Counted from the stretch's first letter, positions 9,875 through 19,300 are shown. The stretch is 64,000 nt of DNA from Buchnera aphidicola (Uroleucon sonchi) (GCF_011035165.1 NZ_CP047588.1:550350-614349); one strand, 5' to 3'. Translations and numbers: made by a program. The notes: a model not told the origin generated them from the letters alone.

Positions 9875-10294
9875 ATGATAATACTTGCATTTGATTTTGG
9901 AATTAAAAAAATTGGAGTAGCTGTAGGAGAAAATATTATCAAAAAAGGAAGACCTTTAAAATTTTTACATGCTCACAACGGATATCCTAATTGGTATTCA
10001 GTGCAATCTTTAATAAATCTTTGGGAACCGAAATTAATTATTGTAGGTTTACCTTTAAATATAAATGGAACAAAACAAACGATAACTAACAAATCAGAAA
10101 AATTTGCTAATTTATTACAATCTAAATTTAATATTACTGTTAAAATGCATGATGAACGATTAACTACTGTAGAAGCTAAATCAATTATGTTTTATAAATA
10201 TGGTTTTAAATCTCTTAAAAAAATAGATAACATTCATTCTTATGCTGCTGTAATTATACTAGAAAGTTGGTTGAATCGAAATGTTAATAAATAA
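9875..10294 (+). CDS. ruvX: Holliday junction resolvase-like / pre-16S rRNA nuclease YqgF
   Basis: RNase H-fold protein needed for maturation of the 16S rRNA 5' end (YqgF/RuvX family). The start ATG at 9875 gives 139 residues (E. coli 138) beginning MIILAFDFGIKKIGVAVG, with the first catalytic aspartate in AFDFG. IVGLPLNING, KMHDERLTTVEA and the late HSYAAVIILESW follow the family. An upstream in-frame ATG at 9842 lies inside gshB and adds residues without counterparts, so I reject it. yggS, an E. coli neighbour, is absent before hemW. Confidence 0.95.
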   Translation: MIILAFDFGIKKIGVAVGENIIKKGRPLKFLHAHNGYPNWYSVQSLINLWEPKLIIVGLPLNINGTKQTITNKSEKFANLLQSKFNITVKMHDERLTTVEAKSIMFYKYGFKSLKKIDNIHSYAAVIILESWLNRNVNK

Positions 10295-10310
10295 ATATTT
10301 TATTAACATT
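10280..10310. terminator. Possible hairpin at the end of ruvX
   Basis: Inverted repeat of 11 bases (AATGTTAATAA / TTATTAACATT) overlapping the ruvX stop codon. The stem is almost all A-T, so it is a weak terminator candidate; the region runs into about 200 bases without genes before hemW. Confidence 0.35.
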
Positions 10311-10514
10311 TAATCTTATTAAGATTAATAAAAAATAATATATTTTATAAAATATAAATTTATAATTATATCATTTTATTAATCAAAATATTAATTTAGA
10401 TTAATATACTAAACGTTATATAAAAACATTTTCATAATAAATATATAAAATAGATTATATTTTTATAGTAGTATTATTAATAAATTTCATTTTTTCAAAA
10501 AGATAAATATTTTT

Positions 10515-11645
10515 ATGTTTAACTTACCATATATTAGTTTATATATTCACATTCCTTGGTGTATCAAAAAATGTGGATATTGCGATTTTTATTCATATGT
10601 CAGTAAAGAAAAAATTCCTGAAGAAAAATACATTGATCATGTATTAAAAGATTTTGAAATCGATGTATTAAAAGTTAATAATAGAAAAATTAATACAATT
10701 TTTATTGGAGGAGGAACTCCTAGTTTATTAAAAATCAGTTCTATTAAAAAATTATTATTAGGTATTAAAAAAAGATTTATCATTACTGATAATGTAGAAA
10801 TTACTATAGAAGCCAATCCTAAAATACTAGAATATCAAAACTTTATTTATTATAAAAATATTGGTATTAATCGTTTATCGTTAGGGATTCAAACATTTAA
10901 TTCGTATTTATTAAAAAAAATTGAACGCACTTATAATAAACAAGAAGCAATATCTGCTATTTTGGAAGCAAAAAAAAATTATTCAAATTTTAATTTAGAT
11001 TTAATGTATGGTTTGCCTGATCAAACATTAGCAGATTCATTATTAGATTTAAATATAGCTATTCAGTATAATCCATCGCATATATCATGGTATCAATTTA
11101 CAGTAGAACCTAATACTATATTTTATGCAAAAAATATATCCTTACCAAATGAACATTTAATTTTTCAAATGTTTATTGAAGGTGAAAAATTATTAAAAAA
11201 ATCAGGATATAAAAAATATGAAATATCTTCATATTCAAAAAATCATTATCAATGCAAACATAATTTGAATTATTGGAATTTTGGTGATTATATAGGTATT
11301 GGTTGTAGCGCTCATGGGAAAATTACTCAAAAAAATGGAAAAATTATAAGAACTATTAAACATAAAAATGTTAATCATTTTTTAAATGGTCACTATCTTC
11401 ATTCAATAAATATAGTATCTGAAAAAGAAAAAATTATTGAATATTTTATGAACCTTGCAAGATTATACAAGCCAGTTTTAAAAAAACATTTTAGTAAAAT
11501 GACTAATATTCATATAAATATGATAGAACAAAATATTCAAATAGCTAAAAAAGAAGGTTTTATAATTGATCATGTAAATTATTGGTATATAACTAAGAAA
11601 GGAAAACTGTTTTTAAATATATTACTAGAAATTTTTTTACATTAA
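10515..11645 (+). CDS. hemW: Heme chaperone HemW (radical SAM)
   Basis: Radical-SAM-fold protein of the HemW group, which binds heme and delivers it to membrane targets; once mis-named oxygen-independent coproporphyrinogen oxidase. The cluster motif is C-x3-C-x2-C at residues 16, 20 and 23, followed by DF. GGGTPS, EANP, LSLGIQTFN and the HemW-type HNLNYWNFGDYIGIGCSAHG are all present. The 376 residues match E. coli (378). It is convergent with trmB, only six bases apart. Heme synthesis genes hemC and hemD are further along the window. Confidence 0.94.
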   Translation: MFNLPYISLYIHIPWCIKKCGYCDFYSYVSKEKIPEEKYIDHVLKDFEIDVLKVNNRKINTIFIGGGTPSLLKISSIKKLLLGIKKRFIITDNVEITIEANPKILEYQNFIYYKNIGINRLSLGIQTFNSYLLKKIERTYNKQEAISAILEAKKNYSNFNLDLMYGLPDQTLADSLLDLNIAIQYNPSHISWYQFTVEPNTIFYAKNISLPNEHLIFQMFIEGEKLLKKSGYKKYEISSYSKNHYQCKHNLNYWNFGDYIGIGCSAHGKITQKNGKIIRTIKHKNVNHFLNGHYLHSINIVSEKEKIIEYFMNLARLYKPVLKKHFSKMTNIHINMIEQNIQIAKKEGFIIDHVNYWYITKKGKLFLNILLEIFLH

Positions 11646-11651
11646 ATATTA

Positions 11652-12368
11652 TTATATTGTTTGAAACATTAAATCAAAAACGTGATTACCTTTTAAACGA
11701 GCTTTATTTTCAAACTTGGTCATGATACGAAACGTAGAACGTACAGTGAAATCATTATTTTTAGATAAGTTACAATATTGATGAATATTTTTAATTTCAT
11801 TTAATATATCAAAAGCATATGATTCAGAATCAGTCGCAATCTGCAAGATACCATTTATTATTAATTTTGTTGCAACAATTTTTAAAAATTTTTTCTTTAA
11901 TAATCTTCTTTTATGATGGCGTTTTTTATCCCAAGGATCTGGAAAAAAAATTTGTACAACAGATAAAATATGATTTGGAATCATATATTTTATTACTTCA
12001 ATCGCATCATAATAAATAATTTTTAAATTTTTAATCTTATAAAGATATGCTAAATTTAAACATGATCCTATTCCAGATTTATATACTTCTATTCCTAAAA
12101 AATTTTTTTTAGGATAATTAATCGCATTATGGATTATATTCTCCCCTGAACCAAATCCAATTTCTAAAACTAATGGATCTTGAGAATTAAATATAGATTC
12201 TAAATTCAGTAAATTCATTTGAAAATCAATACCAATATGAGTCCAATATTTCTGAATTGCATTAATTTGGGAAATAGTAAGACGATTATTACGAGAAGCA
12301 AAACTATGAATTTCACGCATAAAAGTACCGTCTTTTTTATATTTTAGTGTGAAAATATTATTGTTCAT
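11652..12368 (-). CDS. trmB: tRNA (guanine-N7)-methyltransferase
   Basis: Makes m7G46 in tRNA variable loops using S-adenosylmethionine. Class I methyltransferase fold: the SAM-binding LEIGFGSGEN is near residue 92, FLGIEVYKSG is motif II, and the family signature FFPDPWDKKRHHKRRL is intact. It ends in KGNHVFDLMFQTI as in relatives. Length 238 against 239 in E. coli. It is divergent from mutY, as in E. coli. Confidence 0.96.
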   Translation of the reverse strand: MNNNIFTLKYKKDGTFMREIHSFASRNNRLTISQINAIQKYWTHIGIDFQMNLLNLESIFNSQDPLVLEIGFGSGENIIHNAINYPKKNFLGIEVYKSGIGSCLNLAYLYKIKNLKIIYYDAIEVIKYMIPNHILSVVQIFFPDPWDKKRHHKRRLLKKKFLKIVATKLIINGILQIATDSESYAFDILNEIKNIHQYCNLSKNNDFTVRSTFRIMTKFENKARLKGNHVFDLMFQTI

Positions 12369-12484
12369 AATTTATTTATTCTATGATATAAGTGGAGAAA
12401 TAATTTTATAGTTTTAATAAAAATATTCGAATATAATTATTTTTAAAATATTAAACATTTCTATATTATGGTATTAATAATATA

Positions 12485-13537
12485 ATGGCAAATTATTGTT
12501 TTTCTCAATTAATAATAAATTGGCACCATAATTATGGTCGAAAAAATTTACCATGGCAAAAAAATAAAACATTATATAAGATCTGGATATCTGAAATAAT
12601 GCTACAACAAACTACAGTAAAAACTGTTATTCCTTATTTTAAAAAATTTATATACTACTTTCCTAATATAAATACTCTTAGTACAAGTAAATTAGATAGC
12701 ATCTTATATTGCTGGAGTGGCCTTGGATATTATAATAGAGCAAAAAATATTTATAAATCAGCACAAATCATCACTACAGAATATAATGGAACCTTTCCAC
12801 ATGAATTTGTAAATGTTCTAAAATTACCAGGAATAGGTAGATCGACAGCAGGAGCTATTTTATCTTTATCATTAAATTTTTATTATCCTATATTGGATGG
12901 GAATGTTAAAAGAATTTTAATTCGTTATTATGGTATTATTAGTTCTTTAACAGATAAAATAATAGAAAAAAAATTATGGACAATAATTGAATTAATTACA
13001 CCAATACATAATACTGGGTCATTTAATCAAGGTATGATGGATTTGGGTGCATTAATTTGTACACGTACTAAACCAAAATGTGAATTTTGTCCATTAAACA
13101 AGAAATGTATTACAAACATTCAAAAACAATGGGATAAATATCCCATAAAAAAAATAAAAAAAATATATCCTCAAAAAACATCTTGGTTTATTATTATTAA
13201 ATATAAAAATTATTTTTGGTTAAAAAAAAATACTACATATAATATCTGGAAAAATCTTTTTTGTTTTCCAACATTTTATGATGAAAAAACATATTTAACT
13301 TGGTTACAAGAAACTAAAATAAATATTAATAATTATCAAAAAATGATATCATTCTATCATAAATTTAGTCATTTTATTTTATATATTCAACCAGTATTAA
13401 TTCAATTATCTAATATTTCAAATTTTTGTCAATATGATAAACAAGGTATGTGGTATAATATAAAAAACCCTCAACATATCGGTCTATCTAAACCAGTTCA
13501 AAAAATACTTGATATGTTCAAACAAGATTCTTATTAA
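12485..13537 (+). CDS. mutY: Adenine DNA glycosylase
   Basis: Removes adenine mispaired with 8-oxoguanine. The HhH-GPD domain has the catalytic glutamate in WISEIMLQQT, the helix-hairpin-helix LPGIGRSTAGAIL and the catalytic aspartate in PILDGNVKRIL. A [4Fe-4S] loop C-x6-C-x2-C-x5-C follows (ICTRTKPKCEFCPLNKKC), and a C-terminal MutT-like domain from about residue 230 recognises the oxidised base. Length 350 equals the E. coli size. yggX lies 15 bases downstream, probably in one transcript. Confidence 0.96.
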   Translation: MANYCFSQLIINWHHNYGRKNLPWQKNKTLYKIWISEIMLQQTTVKTVIPYFKKFIYYFPNINTLSTSKLDSILYCWSGLGYYNRAKNIYKSAQIITTEYNGTFPHEFVNVLKLPGIGRSTAGAILSLSLNFYYPILDGNVKRILIRYYGIISSLTDKIIEKKLWTIIELITPIHNTGSFNQGMMDLGALICTRTKPKCEFCPLNKKCITNIQKQWDKYPIKKIKKIYPQKTSWFIIIKYKNYFWLKKNTTYNIWKNLFCFPTFYDEKTYLTWLQETKININNYQKMISFYHKFSHFILYIQPVLIQLSNISNFCQYDKQGMWYNIKNPQHIGLSKPVQKILDMFKQDSY

Positions 13538-13552
13538 AATAGGATTATTAAT

Positions 13553-13795
13553 ATGATTAATCGAATAATTTTTTGTGAATTTTTAAAAAAAAAATCTCAA
13601 GGACAAGATTATCAAATATATCCTGGGAAATTAGGAGAAAAAATATACAATCATATTTCACAAGAAGCATGGGAACAATGGATGAAAAAACAAACTATTT
13701 TAATTAATGAAAATAAATTAAATACATCTAATTACAAAGATCGTCAAATTATTGAAAATAATATGAAATTATTTTTATTTAAAAAAATAAAATAA
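13553..13795 (+). CDS. yggX: Probable Fe(2+)-trafficking protein YggX
   Basis: Small protein that protects Fe-S enzymes against oxidative damage and is proposed to handle iron. The 80 residues (E. coli 91) start MINRIIFCEFL with the family cysteine, then GQDYQIYPGKLGEKIYNHIS and EAWEQWMKKQTILINENKLN. The C-terminus is about ten residues shorter than in E. coli. It follows mutY as in E. coli, pairing two oxidative-damage defences. Confidence 0.95.
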   Translation: MINRIIFCEFLKKKSQGQDYQIYPGKLGEKIYNHISQEAWEQWMKKQTILINENKLNTSNYKDRQIIENNMKLFLFKKIK

Positions 13796-13879
13796 ATTAT
13801 TAAATATTGTATAATATTTAATTTATTAAATAATATTAGATTAATATATATACTATTTAACTTATGAAAAAATTATACA

Positions 13880-14668
13880 GTGCTTATATTTGATTCCGGT
13901 ATTGGTGGTTTATCTATATTAAAAACTATTAAAATGATTTTTCCTAATATTCATTATATTTACATATTAGATAATGAAGTATTTCCTTATGGAAATAAAA
14001 CCGAACATTTTATTATTCACAGAATTATTACAATAATTAAAAAGATTAAAAAAATTTATCCTATTAATATAGTATTAATTGCTTGCAATACAGTTAGTAC
14101 TGTGGCTTTATCATTTTTAAAAAAAACATTTAACTTTCCTATTATTGGTATATTTCCTGATATAAACGCTGCAGAAAAAATAACAAAAAATCATATTATC
14201 GGTTTAATCGCAACGAAAAAAACTATACAGTCATCATATACTCAAAAATTAGTATATGAAAAATCCTTTAATAATGCTATCAAAATAATTAGTACCAATC
14301 AATTAGCTTTAATAGCTGAAAAAAAAATTAGAAAAATAGCATTTTCAAAATTAGATTTAAAAAAAATTTTAACACCTTGGCTTAACTTATCTATTAAACC
14401 TGATACAATTATATTAGGATGTACACATTTTACTTTTTTAAAAAAAGAAATTAAGGAATCTTTACATTTAAGTTCATCAATTAATTTTATTGATTCAAGA
14501 CAAAAAATGCTGTTTGCTCTTCAAAATTATTTACATAAATTAAAGAATCATCAAAATATTCAACAAAATATTTTCTTATATTCTAAAAATGATCAATACT
14601 TAAAACAATTATTATTTTTTTTAAAAAAGTATCAATTTAATAAAATTGCATATATTAATTTAAATTAA
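13880..14668 (+). CDS. murI: Glutamate racemase
   Basis: Makes D-glutamate for peptidoglycan. Both catalytic cysteines are present (IACNTVST and GCTHFTF) and the N-terminal aspartate motif DSGIGG is kept. The frame opens at GTG 13880, giving MLIFDSGIGG, which is a very short lead into the first strand. No in-frame ATG exists: upstream codons read K-N-Y-T and then a stop at 13865. An ATG at 13864 is one base out of frame, and shortening its six-A tract by one base would give MKNYTVLIFDSGIGG, a natural N-terminus. The true start is therefore unsure. The 3' end overlaps the sbcB stop by four bases. Confidence 0.9.
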   Translation: MLIFDSGIGGLSILKTIKMIFPNIHYIYILDNEVFPYGNKTEHFIIHRIITIIKKIKKIYPINIVLIACNTVSTVALSFLKKTFNFPIIGIFPDINAAEKITKNHIIGLIATKKTIQSSYTQKLVYEKSFNNAIKIISTNQLALIAEKKIRKIAFSKLDLKKILTPWLNLSIKPDTIILGCTHFTFLKKEIKESLHLSSSINFIDSRQKMLFALQNYLHKLKNHQNIQQNIFLYSKNDQYLKQLLFFLKKYQFNKIAYINLN

Positions 14669-16110
14669 TTTAAATTAATTGTTTCATATAACAATCTTTT
14701 TCTTTTTTGAATGGAGTAATTTAATAATTTTTGTAACAAAATTATATTTTTAAAATTATGACTATTTTCTTGAAACAAGAATGCAATTTGATTATGATAT
14801 TTTTCTAAATATATTAAATTAAACATTTCTGTACAATGTTTCAGCCATATTGTTTTTTCATGTTGATTTAATGTATAAAAGAAATTACGAGCACGATAAC
14901 GAAATAATAAAGTCTGTAAACGATTATCGTAAAAATGGTAATTGATGTTTTTTAAAAATATTGCTTTAGTATTTCTAATGATTTCTATAAGTTTTTTATC
15001 ATGAAAATTAAAAAAAGCATCATATATTTGCAAATCAACATTATGAGATTTAATTATATTATTTTGTTTAAAAAAAATTTTTGTAACATTTAAAACATAG
15101 AAATTATTTTTCTTAATTAAATGAATATTTTTTTTATATACAGAAGCATTAATATTTAATCGATGATAATCTTCTATTCGCATTGTTTGTATTGGAGCTA
15201 AAATAGGACAACGATTTAAATTTAAAGATACAATTCCTAAATTAAATAAATCTTTTATACAAGAATCATTATTGATAGATTGTTGTTTAAAAAAATTAAT
15301 AATTTTTTGAGTATCTTTTAATAAATCTATTGCAATTAATGTATTTTTATTATTTTTACAATATGTTATAGGTAGTATAATGCTTAAATAATAATTAGTA
15401 ATAGAAAAATAATTAGAAACATAAACAATTGGTTTAAATGCTTTAAAATCAATCAATTTTTGTAATTCATGTTTTTTCCGCATTTTAAAAAAAAAATTAA
15501 ATAATTTCGGTTCTTTTTCTTTTACAAGTTTAGTAATTGCAATTGTGGCATAAACATCTGATATAGCATCATGTACATTTTCATGTATAATATTATTAGC
15601 TTTTGTTATATCTGATAGTTTAAAACTAATACGACCCAATGTATTTTTTAACCATTTTATGCTATTTGGGCGAAATGCATAACACGCCTTTAATAAATGT
15701 AAGACATCCCAACGAGAATTACTGTTTTTCCAACTCCATTCATAAGAATCAAAAAAATTTCTATAAAAAATATTTCGTGTAATTTCGTCATCAAAATGAA
15801 TATTGTTATAGCCAATAATACAAGTATTAGGTATGTTAAAAATATTATATATTCTTTTAGCAAAAAGACATTCATTTATTCCGTGCTGATGTGCATATTG
15901 GGGAGTAATATAAGTCATTAAAACAGCACTAGGATCTGGTAAATAATCATCTGATGGAATACAGTAAAAACACTGAGGTGTATCAATAATATTAAATTCC
16001 ATATCAGTTCTAACGCATGCGAATTGAGCTGGTTTATCTAAAGCAGTATGTTTGCCGAAAGTTTCATAATCATAGAATAAATAAGTAGATGTATTATTTT
16101 TATATTGCAT
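14665..16110 (-). CDS. sbcB: Exodeoxyribonuclease I
   Basis: 3'-5' single-strand DNA exonuclease of the DnaQ/DEDDh fold. The first acidic pair is in FYDYETFG near residue 15 and the second in IGYNNIHFDDE; NVHDAISDVYAT holds the histidine-aspartate pair. The C-terminal exonuclease-I-specific and SH3-like regions follow to 481 residues (E. coli 475). Convergent and four bases overlapping with murI. Retention of this repair nuclease in a genome that has shed many recombination genes is notable but usual for this lineage. Confidence 0.94.
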   Translation of the reverse strand: MQYKNNTSTYLFYDYETFGKHTALDKPAQFACVRTDMEFNIIDTPQCFYCIPSDDYLPDPSAVLMTYITPQYAHQHGINECLFAKRIYNIFNIPNTCIIGYNNIHFDDEITRNIFYRNFFDSYEWSWKNSNSRWDVLHLLKACYAFRPNSIKWLKNTLGRISFKLSDITKANNIIHENVHDAISDVYATIAITKLVKEKEPKLFNFFFKMRKKHELQKLIDFKAFKPIVYVSNYFSITNYYLSIILPITYCKNNKNTLIAIDLLKDTQKIINFFKQQSINNDSCIKDLFNLGIVSLNLNRCPILAPIQTMRIEDYHRLNINASVYKKNIHLIKKNNFYVLNVTKIFFKQNNIIKSHNVDLQIYDAFFNFHDKKLIEIIRNTKAIFLKNINYHFYDNRLQTLLFRYRARNFFYTLNQHEKTIWLKHCTEMFNLIYLEKYHNQIAFLFQENSHNFKNIILLQKLLNYSIQKRKRLLYETINLN

Positions 16111-16163
16111 AATTTTTTTATTTTAATAAAATAATTGAACATAAATATAAAAAGGCTTTAATC

Positions 16164-16472
16164 ATGTCAAGTCAAACAAAGTCATTTAAAAATGTACTAG
16201 AATTTGTGCATAAATTTAGAAGAAAAAATAAAATTAAAAGAGAAATTTGTGATCTTGAAAAAAAAATTAGAGATAATCAAAAAAGAATATTACTATTAAA
16301 CAATTTAAATCAATATATTACTAGTGATATGAATTACGAAGAAATTCAAAAGATAATTTTAATAATGAAAAATGATTATGAAGATAGAGTAGATGATTAT
16401 ATTGTTAAAAGTGCAGAATTATATAAAGAAAAGAGAAACTTATCAAAAGAATTAAAATTAATTGTTAATTAA
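16164..16472 (+). CDS. tmaR: PTS system regulator TmaR
   Basis: Counterpart of E. coli YeeX/TmaR, which gathers the PTS enzyme EI at the cell pole and so tunes sugar uptake. All-helical coiled-coil protein of 102 residues (E. coli 109). Near-identical stretches are FRRKNK at 18-23, [10 protein letters not shown] at 32-41 and [10 protein letters not shown] at 71-80. Tyr72, the residue whose phosphorylation is reported to control localisation in E. coli, is conserved. It lies next to sbcB, and yeeX is close to sbcB in E. coli too. A PTS permease gene (mtlA) is retained in this window. Confidence 0.92.
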   Translation: MSSQTKSFKNVLEFVHKFRRKNKIKREICDLEKKIRDNQKRILLLNNLNQYITSDMNYEEIQKIILIMKNDYEDRVDDYIVKSAELYKEKRNLSKELKLIVN

Positions 16473-16483
16473 CAATTAATTTT
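16454..16483. terminator. 30-bp perfect palindrome at tmaR end / before tRNA-Asn
   Basis: Fifteen-base arms AAAATTAATTGTTAA and TTAACAATTAATTTT abut with no spacer. The repeat covers the tmaR stop codon and ends one base from the tRNA-Asn 3' side, so it can act as a terminator for both convergent units. The stem is AT-rich, so its strength is uncertain. Confidence 0.5.
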
Positions 16484-16484
16484 G

Positions 16485-16557
16485 CTCCTCCGACTGGATT
16501 CGAACCAGTGACATACGGATTAACAGTCCGCCGTTCTACCAACTGAACTACAGAGGA
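16485..16557 (-). tRNA. tRNA-Asn (anticodon GTT)
   Basis: On the minus strand the sequence begins TCCTCTGTAGTTCAG, has anticodon stem-loop GGACTGTTAATCC with GTT, and ends CGGAGGA plus discriminator G. It is almost identical to E. coli tRNA-Asn. CCA is not encoded. Confidence 0.96.
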
Positions 16558-16697
16558 ATATAAATATATATATCAAAATTTTTTATATCTGTCAAATATA
16601 TGTAAAAAAATATTTTTTTTAAAAAAAATATAAAATATTTAAAAGAATTATAGATTATTATAAAAAATTGATCTATTATTAAAGATAATAAATATAT

Positions 16698-16770
16698 GGC
16701 CCTTTAGCTCAGTGGTAAGAGCAGGCGACTCATAATCGCTTGGTCGCTGGTTCAAATCCAGCAAGGGCCA
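16698..16770 (+). tRNA. tRNA-Ile2 (CAT anticodon, lysidine-modified)
   Basis: The cloverleaf starts GGCCCTTTAGCTCAG and ends AAGGGCC plus A; the anticodon loop is ACTCATAAT with CAT. The body matches E. coli ileX/ileY, not either methionine tRNA, so after lysidine modification of C34 by TilS it should read AUA. AUA is a very frequent codon here, so this tRNA is heavily used. CCA is not encoded. Confidence 0.9.
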
Positions 16771-16895
16771 AAAAAAATAATTAATTTCTTCTAAAATTTT
16801 TTATCTAAAAATCATACTAATTTTAATATCAATTGAAATAATTAATATACAAAATTCTATTCTAAATTTTTACGATTTATTAGGATGTAATTTTT

Positions 16896-17540
16896 ATGCA
16901 CTGGAAAAAAGAATTTATTGATTTTTCTTTTAAAAAAAAAGCATTACAATTTGGAACTTTTAAATTAAAATCAGGACGAACTAGTCCTTATTTTTTTAAT
17001 TCAGGTTTACTATCTACAGGAAAAGATATTACAAAAATTGGTTTATTTTATGCTCATTCTATTATGAATTCAAAAATAGATTTTGATATGTTATTTGGTC
17101 CTGCATATAAAGGTATTCCTATTGTCGTAGCAACAACAATTGCATTAAAAAATCATTATAACTTAAATGTTTCATATGCATTTAATCGAAAAGAGAAAAA
17201 AAAATATGGAGAAAAAGGAAATTTAATAGGAACAGATATATACAGAAAAAACATTATTATTTTAGATGATGTGATTACATCAGGAACTGCAATACATCAT
17301 TCTATGAAAATTATAGAAGAACAACAAGCAAATATTGCTGCAATTTTTGTTCTTTTAGATAGACAAGAAAAAGGACAAAGAAATTTATCTACTATTCGTC
17401 ACATATCAAATAATAATAGTTATAAAATTATTTCGATTATTACTATTGAAGATTTAATTGCTTATTTATTAGAAGATTCAAAATTAAATAAACATATTCC
17501 TGATTTAATCAAATACTGTAAAAAATATGGCATACAATAA
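16896..17540 (+). CDS. pyrE: Orotate phosphoribosyltransferase
   Basis: Joins orotate and PRPP to orotidine 5'-phosphate in pyrimidine synthesis. The 214 residues match E. coli (213). LKSGRTSPYFFNSG near the N-terminus binds orotate; FGPAYKGIP and the mobile loop FNRKEKKKYGEKG follow; the PRPP-binding motif is IILDDVITSGTA. It is convergent with dut, which is near pyrE in E. coli also. Confidence 0.97.
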   Translation: MHWKKEFIDFSFKKKALQFGTFKLKSGRTSPYFFNSGLLSTGKDITKIGLFYAHSIMNSKIDFDMLFGPAYKGIPIVVATTIALKNHYNLNVSYAFNRKEKKKYGEKGNLIGTDIYRKNIIILDDVITSGTAIHHSMKIIEEQQANIAAIFVLLDRQEKGQRNLSTIRHISNNNSYKIISIITIEDLIAYLLEDSKLNKHIPDLIKYCKKYGIQ

Positions 17541-17554
17541 ATATTATGCAATTT

Positions 17555-18007
17555 TTAAGATAAACCTGAATGACCAAAACCTTTTTGTGCACGTTCAGTG
17601 AGATGAAAATCTTTAACTAAAGAAAAATGAGGTCTAATAATAGGCACAAATACTATTTGAGCCACTCTAGCATCTGGATAAATATAAAAATTTTTTTGAC
17701 TTCGATTCCATATAGATATCATTAATTCACCTTGATAATCTGAATCAATTAAACCAACTAAATTACCTAATACAATGCCTTTTTTATGACCTAATCCAGA
17801 TCGTGGTAAAATTAATGCTGTAATATTTGGATTAGCAATATAAATTGCTATTCCAGTTGGAATTAATATTGTATTTTGCGATTTTAATTTAATTTTTTCT
17901 TTTAAGCATGCTCTTAGATCTAAACCAGATGATCCTATAGTTGAATAATTAGGTAAAAAATTTTTTTTTATATGATTACTCAAAATTTTGATTTCAATTT
18001 TATTCAT
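17555..18007 (-). CDS. dut: dUTP pyrophosphatase
   Basis: Hydrolyses dUTP to dUMP, keeping uracil out of DNA. The five trimeric dUTPase motifs are in order: [38 protein letters not shown] with the catalytic aspartate, [10 protein letters not shown] and the C-terminal GFGHSG. Length 150 (E. coli 151). It lies 39 bases downstream of cysQ on the same strand. Confidence 0.97.
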   Translation of the reverse strand: MNKIEIKILSNHIKKNFLPNYSTIGSSGLDLRACLKEKIKLKSQNTILIPTGIAIYIANPNITALILPRSGLGHKKGIVLGNLVGLIDSDYQGELMISIWNRSQKNFYIYPDARVAQIVFVPIIRPHFSLVKDFHLTERAQKGFGHSGLS

Positions 18008-18046
18008 AGTAATGATTAATTTAAAGTTAATGGTATATGATACATA

Positions 18047-18799
18047 TCACAACGAAGATGCAAAAAAACCGGGATTAATTAAAGAATTACGATCGGATAA
18101 TGAATAATTTAAAGTTTTTTGATTAGTTAATGTAATAATTTTACCACCAGCTGCAACTAAAATAGCATGACCTGCAGCAGTATCCCAAATATAAGTATTT
18201 CCAAATCTTGGATAAATTTGAGCTTTACCTTCAGCAATTAAGCAAAATTTTAATGATGAACCTAATTTTTTTATTCTATAATTTTTAATGGTTGATAAAT
18301 AATGGCTCAATTCTTTATCAATATGCGATCGACTAGTCAAAAATAATGGTATATTTGATTTTATAACTTTAATTTTTTGTTTTAAACCTAATTGATTTTC
18401 TTTCCATGCATGATGTTTATATGCAGAATATAATACATCTAACGCTGGAACATATATTACACCTAATATAGGAATACCATTATTAATTAAACTAATATTT
18501 ACTGTAAATTCGCCATTTTTTTTTAAAAATTCTTTTGTACCATCTAACGGATCAATTAACCAATAATTCTTCCAATGCTTGCAAATTTTAAAATCATAAT
18601 TGTCTTCTTCAGAGATAATTGGAATATCAGGAGTTATTAACAATAGTCCTTTTTTAATTATATTATTAATTAAACGATCAATATGAGTAACAGGTGTGTT
18701 ATTAGACTTATAAGTAACATTTATAGATTCGTGAGAATTATAAAAGTGCATCATTGAATGACCAGCTTGACGTGCTAATTGACAAATTTTATCTAACAT
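18047..18799 (-). CDS. cysQ: 3'(2'),5'-bisphosphate nucleotidase CysQ
   Basis: Inositol-monophosphatase-fold enzyme removing the 3'-phosphate from PAP, the by-product of sulfate reduction. The metal-binding set is intact: SEEDNYD, the WLIDPLDGTKEF motif near residue 85, and WDTAAGHAIL near residue 208. The start MLDKICQLARQAG aligns with E. coli, and the 250 residues compare with 246. Its retention fits a symbiont that makes cysteine from sulfate, but the cys reductive genes are not in the window. Confidence 0.95.
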   Translation of the reverse strand: MLDKICQLARQAGHSMMHFYNSHESINVTYKSNNTPVTHIDRLINNIIKKGLLLITPDIPIISEEDNYDFKICKHWKNYWLIDPLDGTKEFLKKNGEFTVNISLINNGIPILGVIYVPALDVLYSAYKHHAWKENQLGLKQKIKVIKSNIPLFLTSRSHIDKELSHYLSTIKNYRIKKLGSSLKFCLIAEGKAQIYPRFGNTYIWDTAAGHAILVAAGGKIITLTNQKTLNYSLSDRNSLINPGFFASSL

Positions 18800-18850
18800 T
18801 TTATACCATATATGTATGAATATCGTATTAAGAGTAATTATAAAAAATTA

Positions 18851-19300
18851 TTATTTTGAAACAATATTTACAGTAAAATCAATACAAACTTTTTTATGCG
18901 GTTGAAAAATTACTCGATGTGAACCAACTTTACGTAATAAACCATGAGGTAAACGAATTTCTTTTTTGTTTATTTTAAAACCTAATAATATGATTTCTTT
19001 GACAATGTTTCTAACCCCAACAGAACCAAATATTTTTCCAGCTTTTCCAACTTTTGATTTAATAGTAATTGAATTAATTTGTTTAATTTTTTCAGCTCGC
19101 TCTTGTGCTGTAAGTATTTTATTAATATTTTCTTGCTCTAATGCAAGACGTTGAGCTTCAAAAGATTTAATATTTTTTTTATTTGCTAAAATGGCCTTAC
19201 CAGTAGGAATTAAAAAATTTCTTGCGTAACCAGATTTAACATTAACGATTTTACCAGAATCACCTAATTTATGAATTTTTGATAAAAGAATGATTTCCAT
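18851..19300 (-). CDS. rplI: 50S ribosomal protein L9
   Basis: Ribosomal protein with an N-terminal globular domain (MEIILLSKIHKLGDSGKIVNVKSGYARNFLIP is the family signature region), a long connecting helix at about residues 41-74, and a C-terminal domain. Length 149 equals E. coli. Last gene of the rpsF-rpsR-rplI cluster. Confidence 0.98.
   Translation of the reverse strand: MEIILLSKIHKLGDSGKIVNVKSGYARNFLIPTGKAILANKKNIKSFEAQRLALEQENINKILTAQERAEKIKQINSITIKSKVGKAGKIFGSVGVRNIVKEIILLGFKINKKEIRLPHGLLRKVGSHRVIFQPHKKVCIDFTVNIVSK

Noticed and set aside
16698..16770. CAT-anticodon tRNA as a methionine tRNA
   Set aside because: The body matches E. coli ileX/ileY and not metT or initiator tRNA, so Ile2 with lysidine is the better call.
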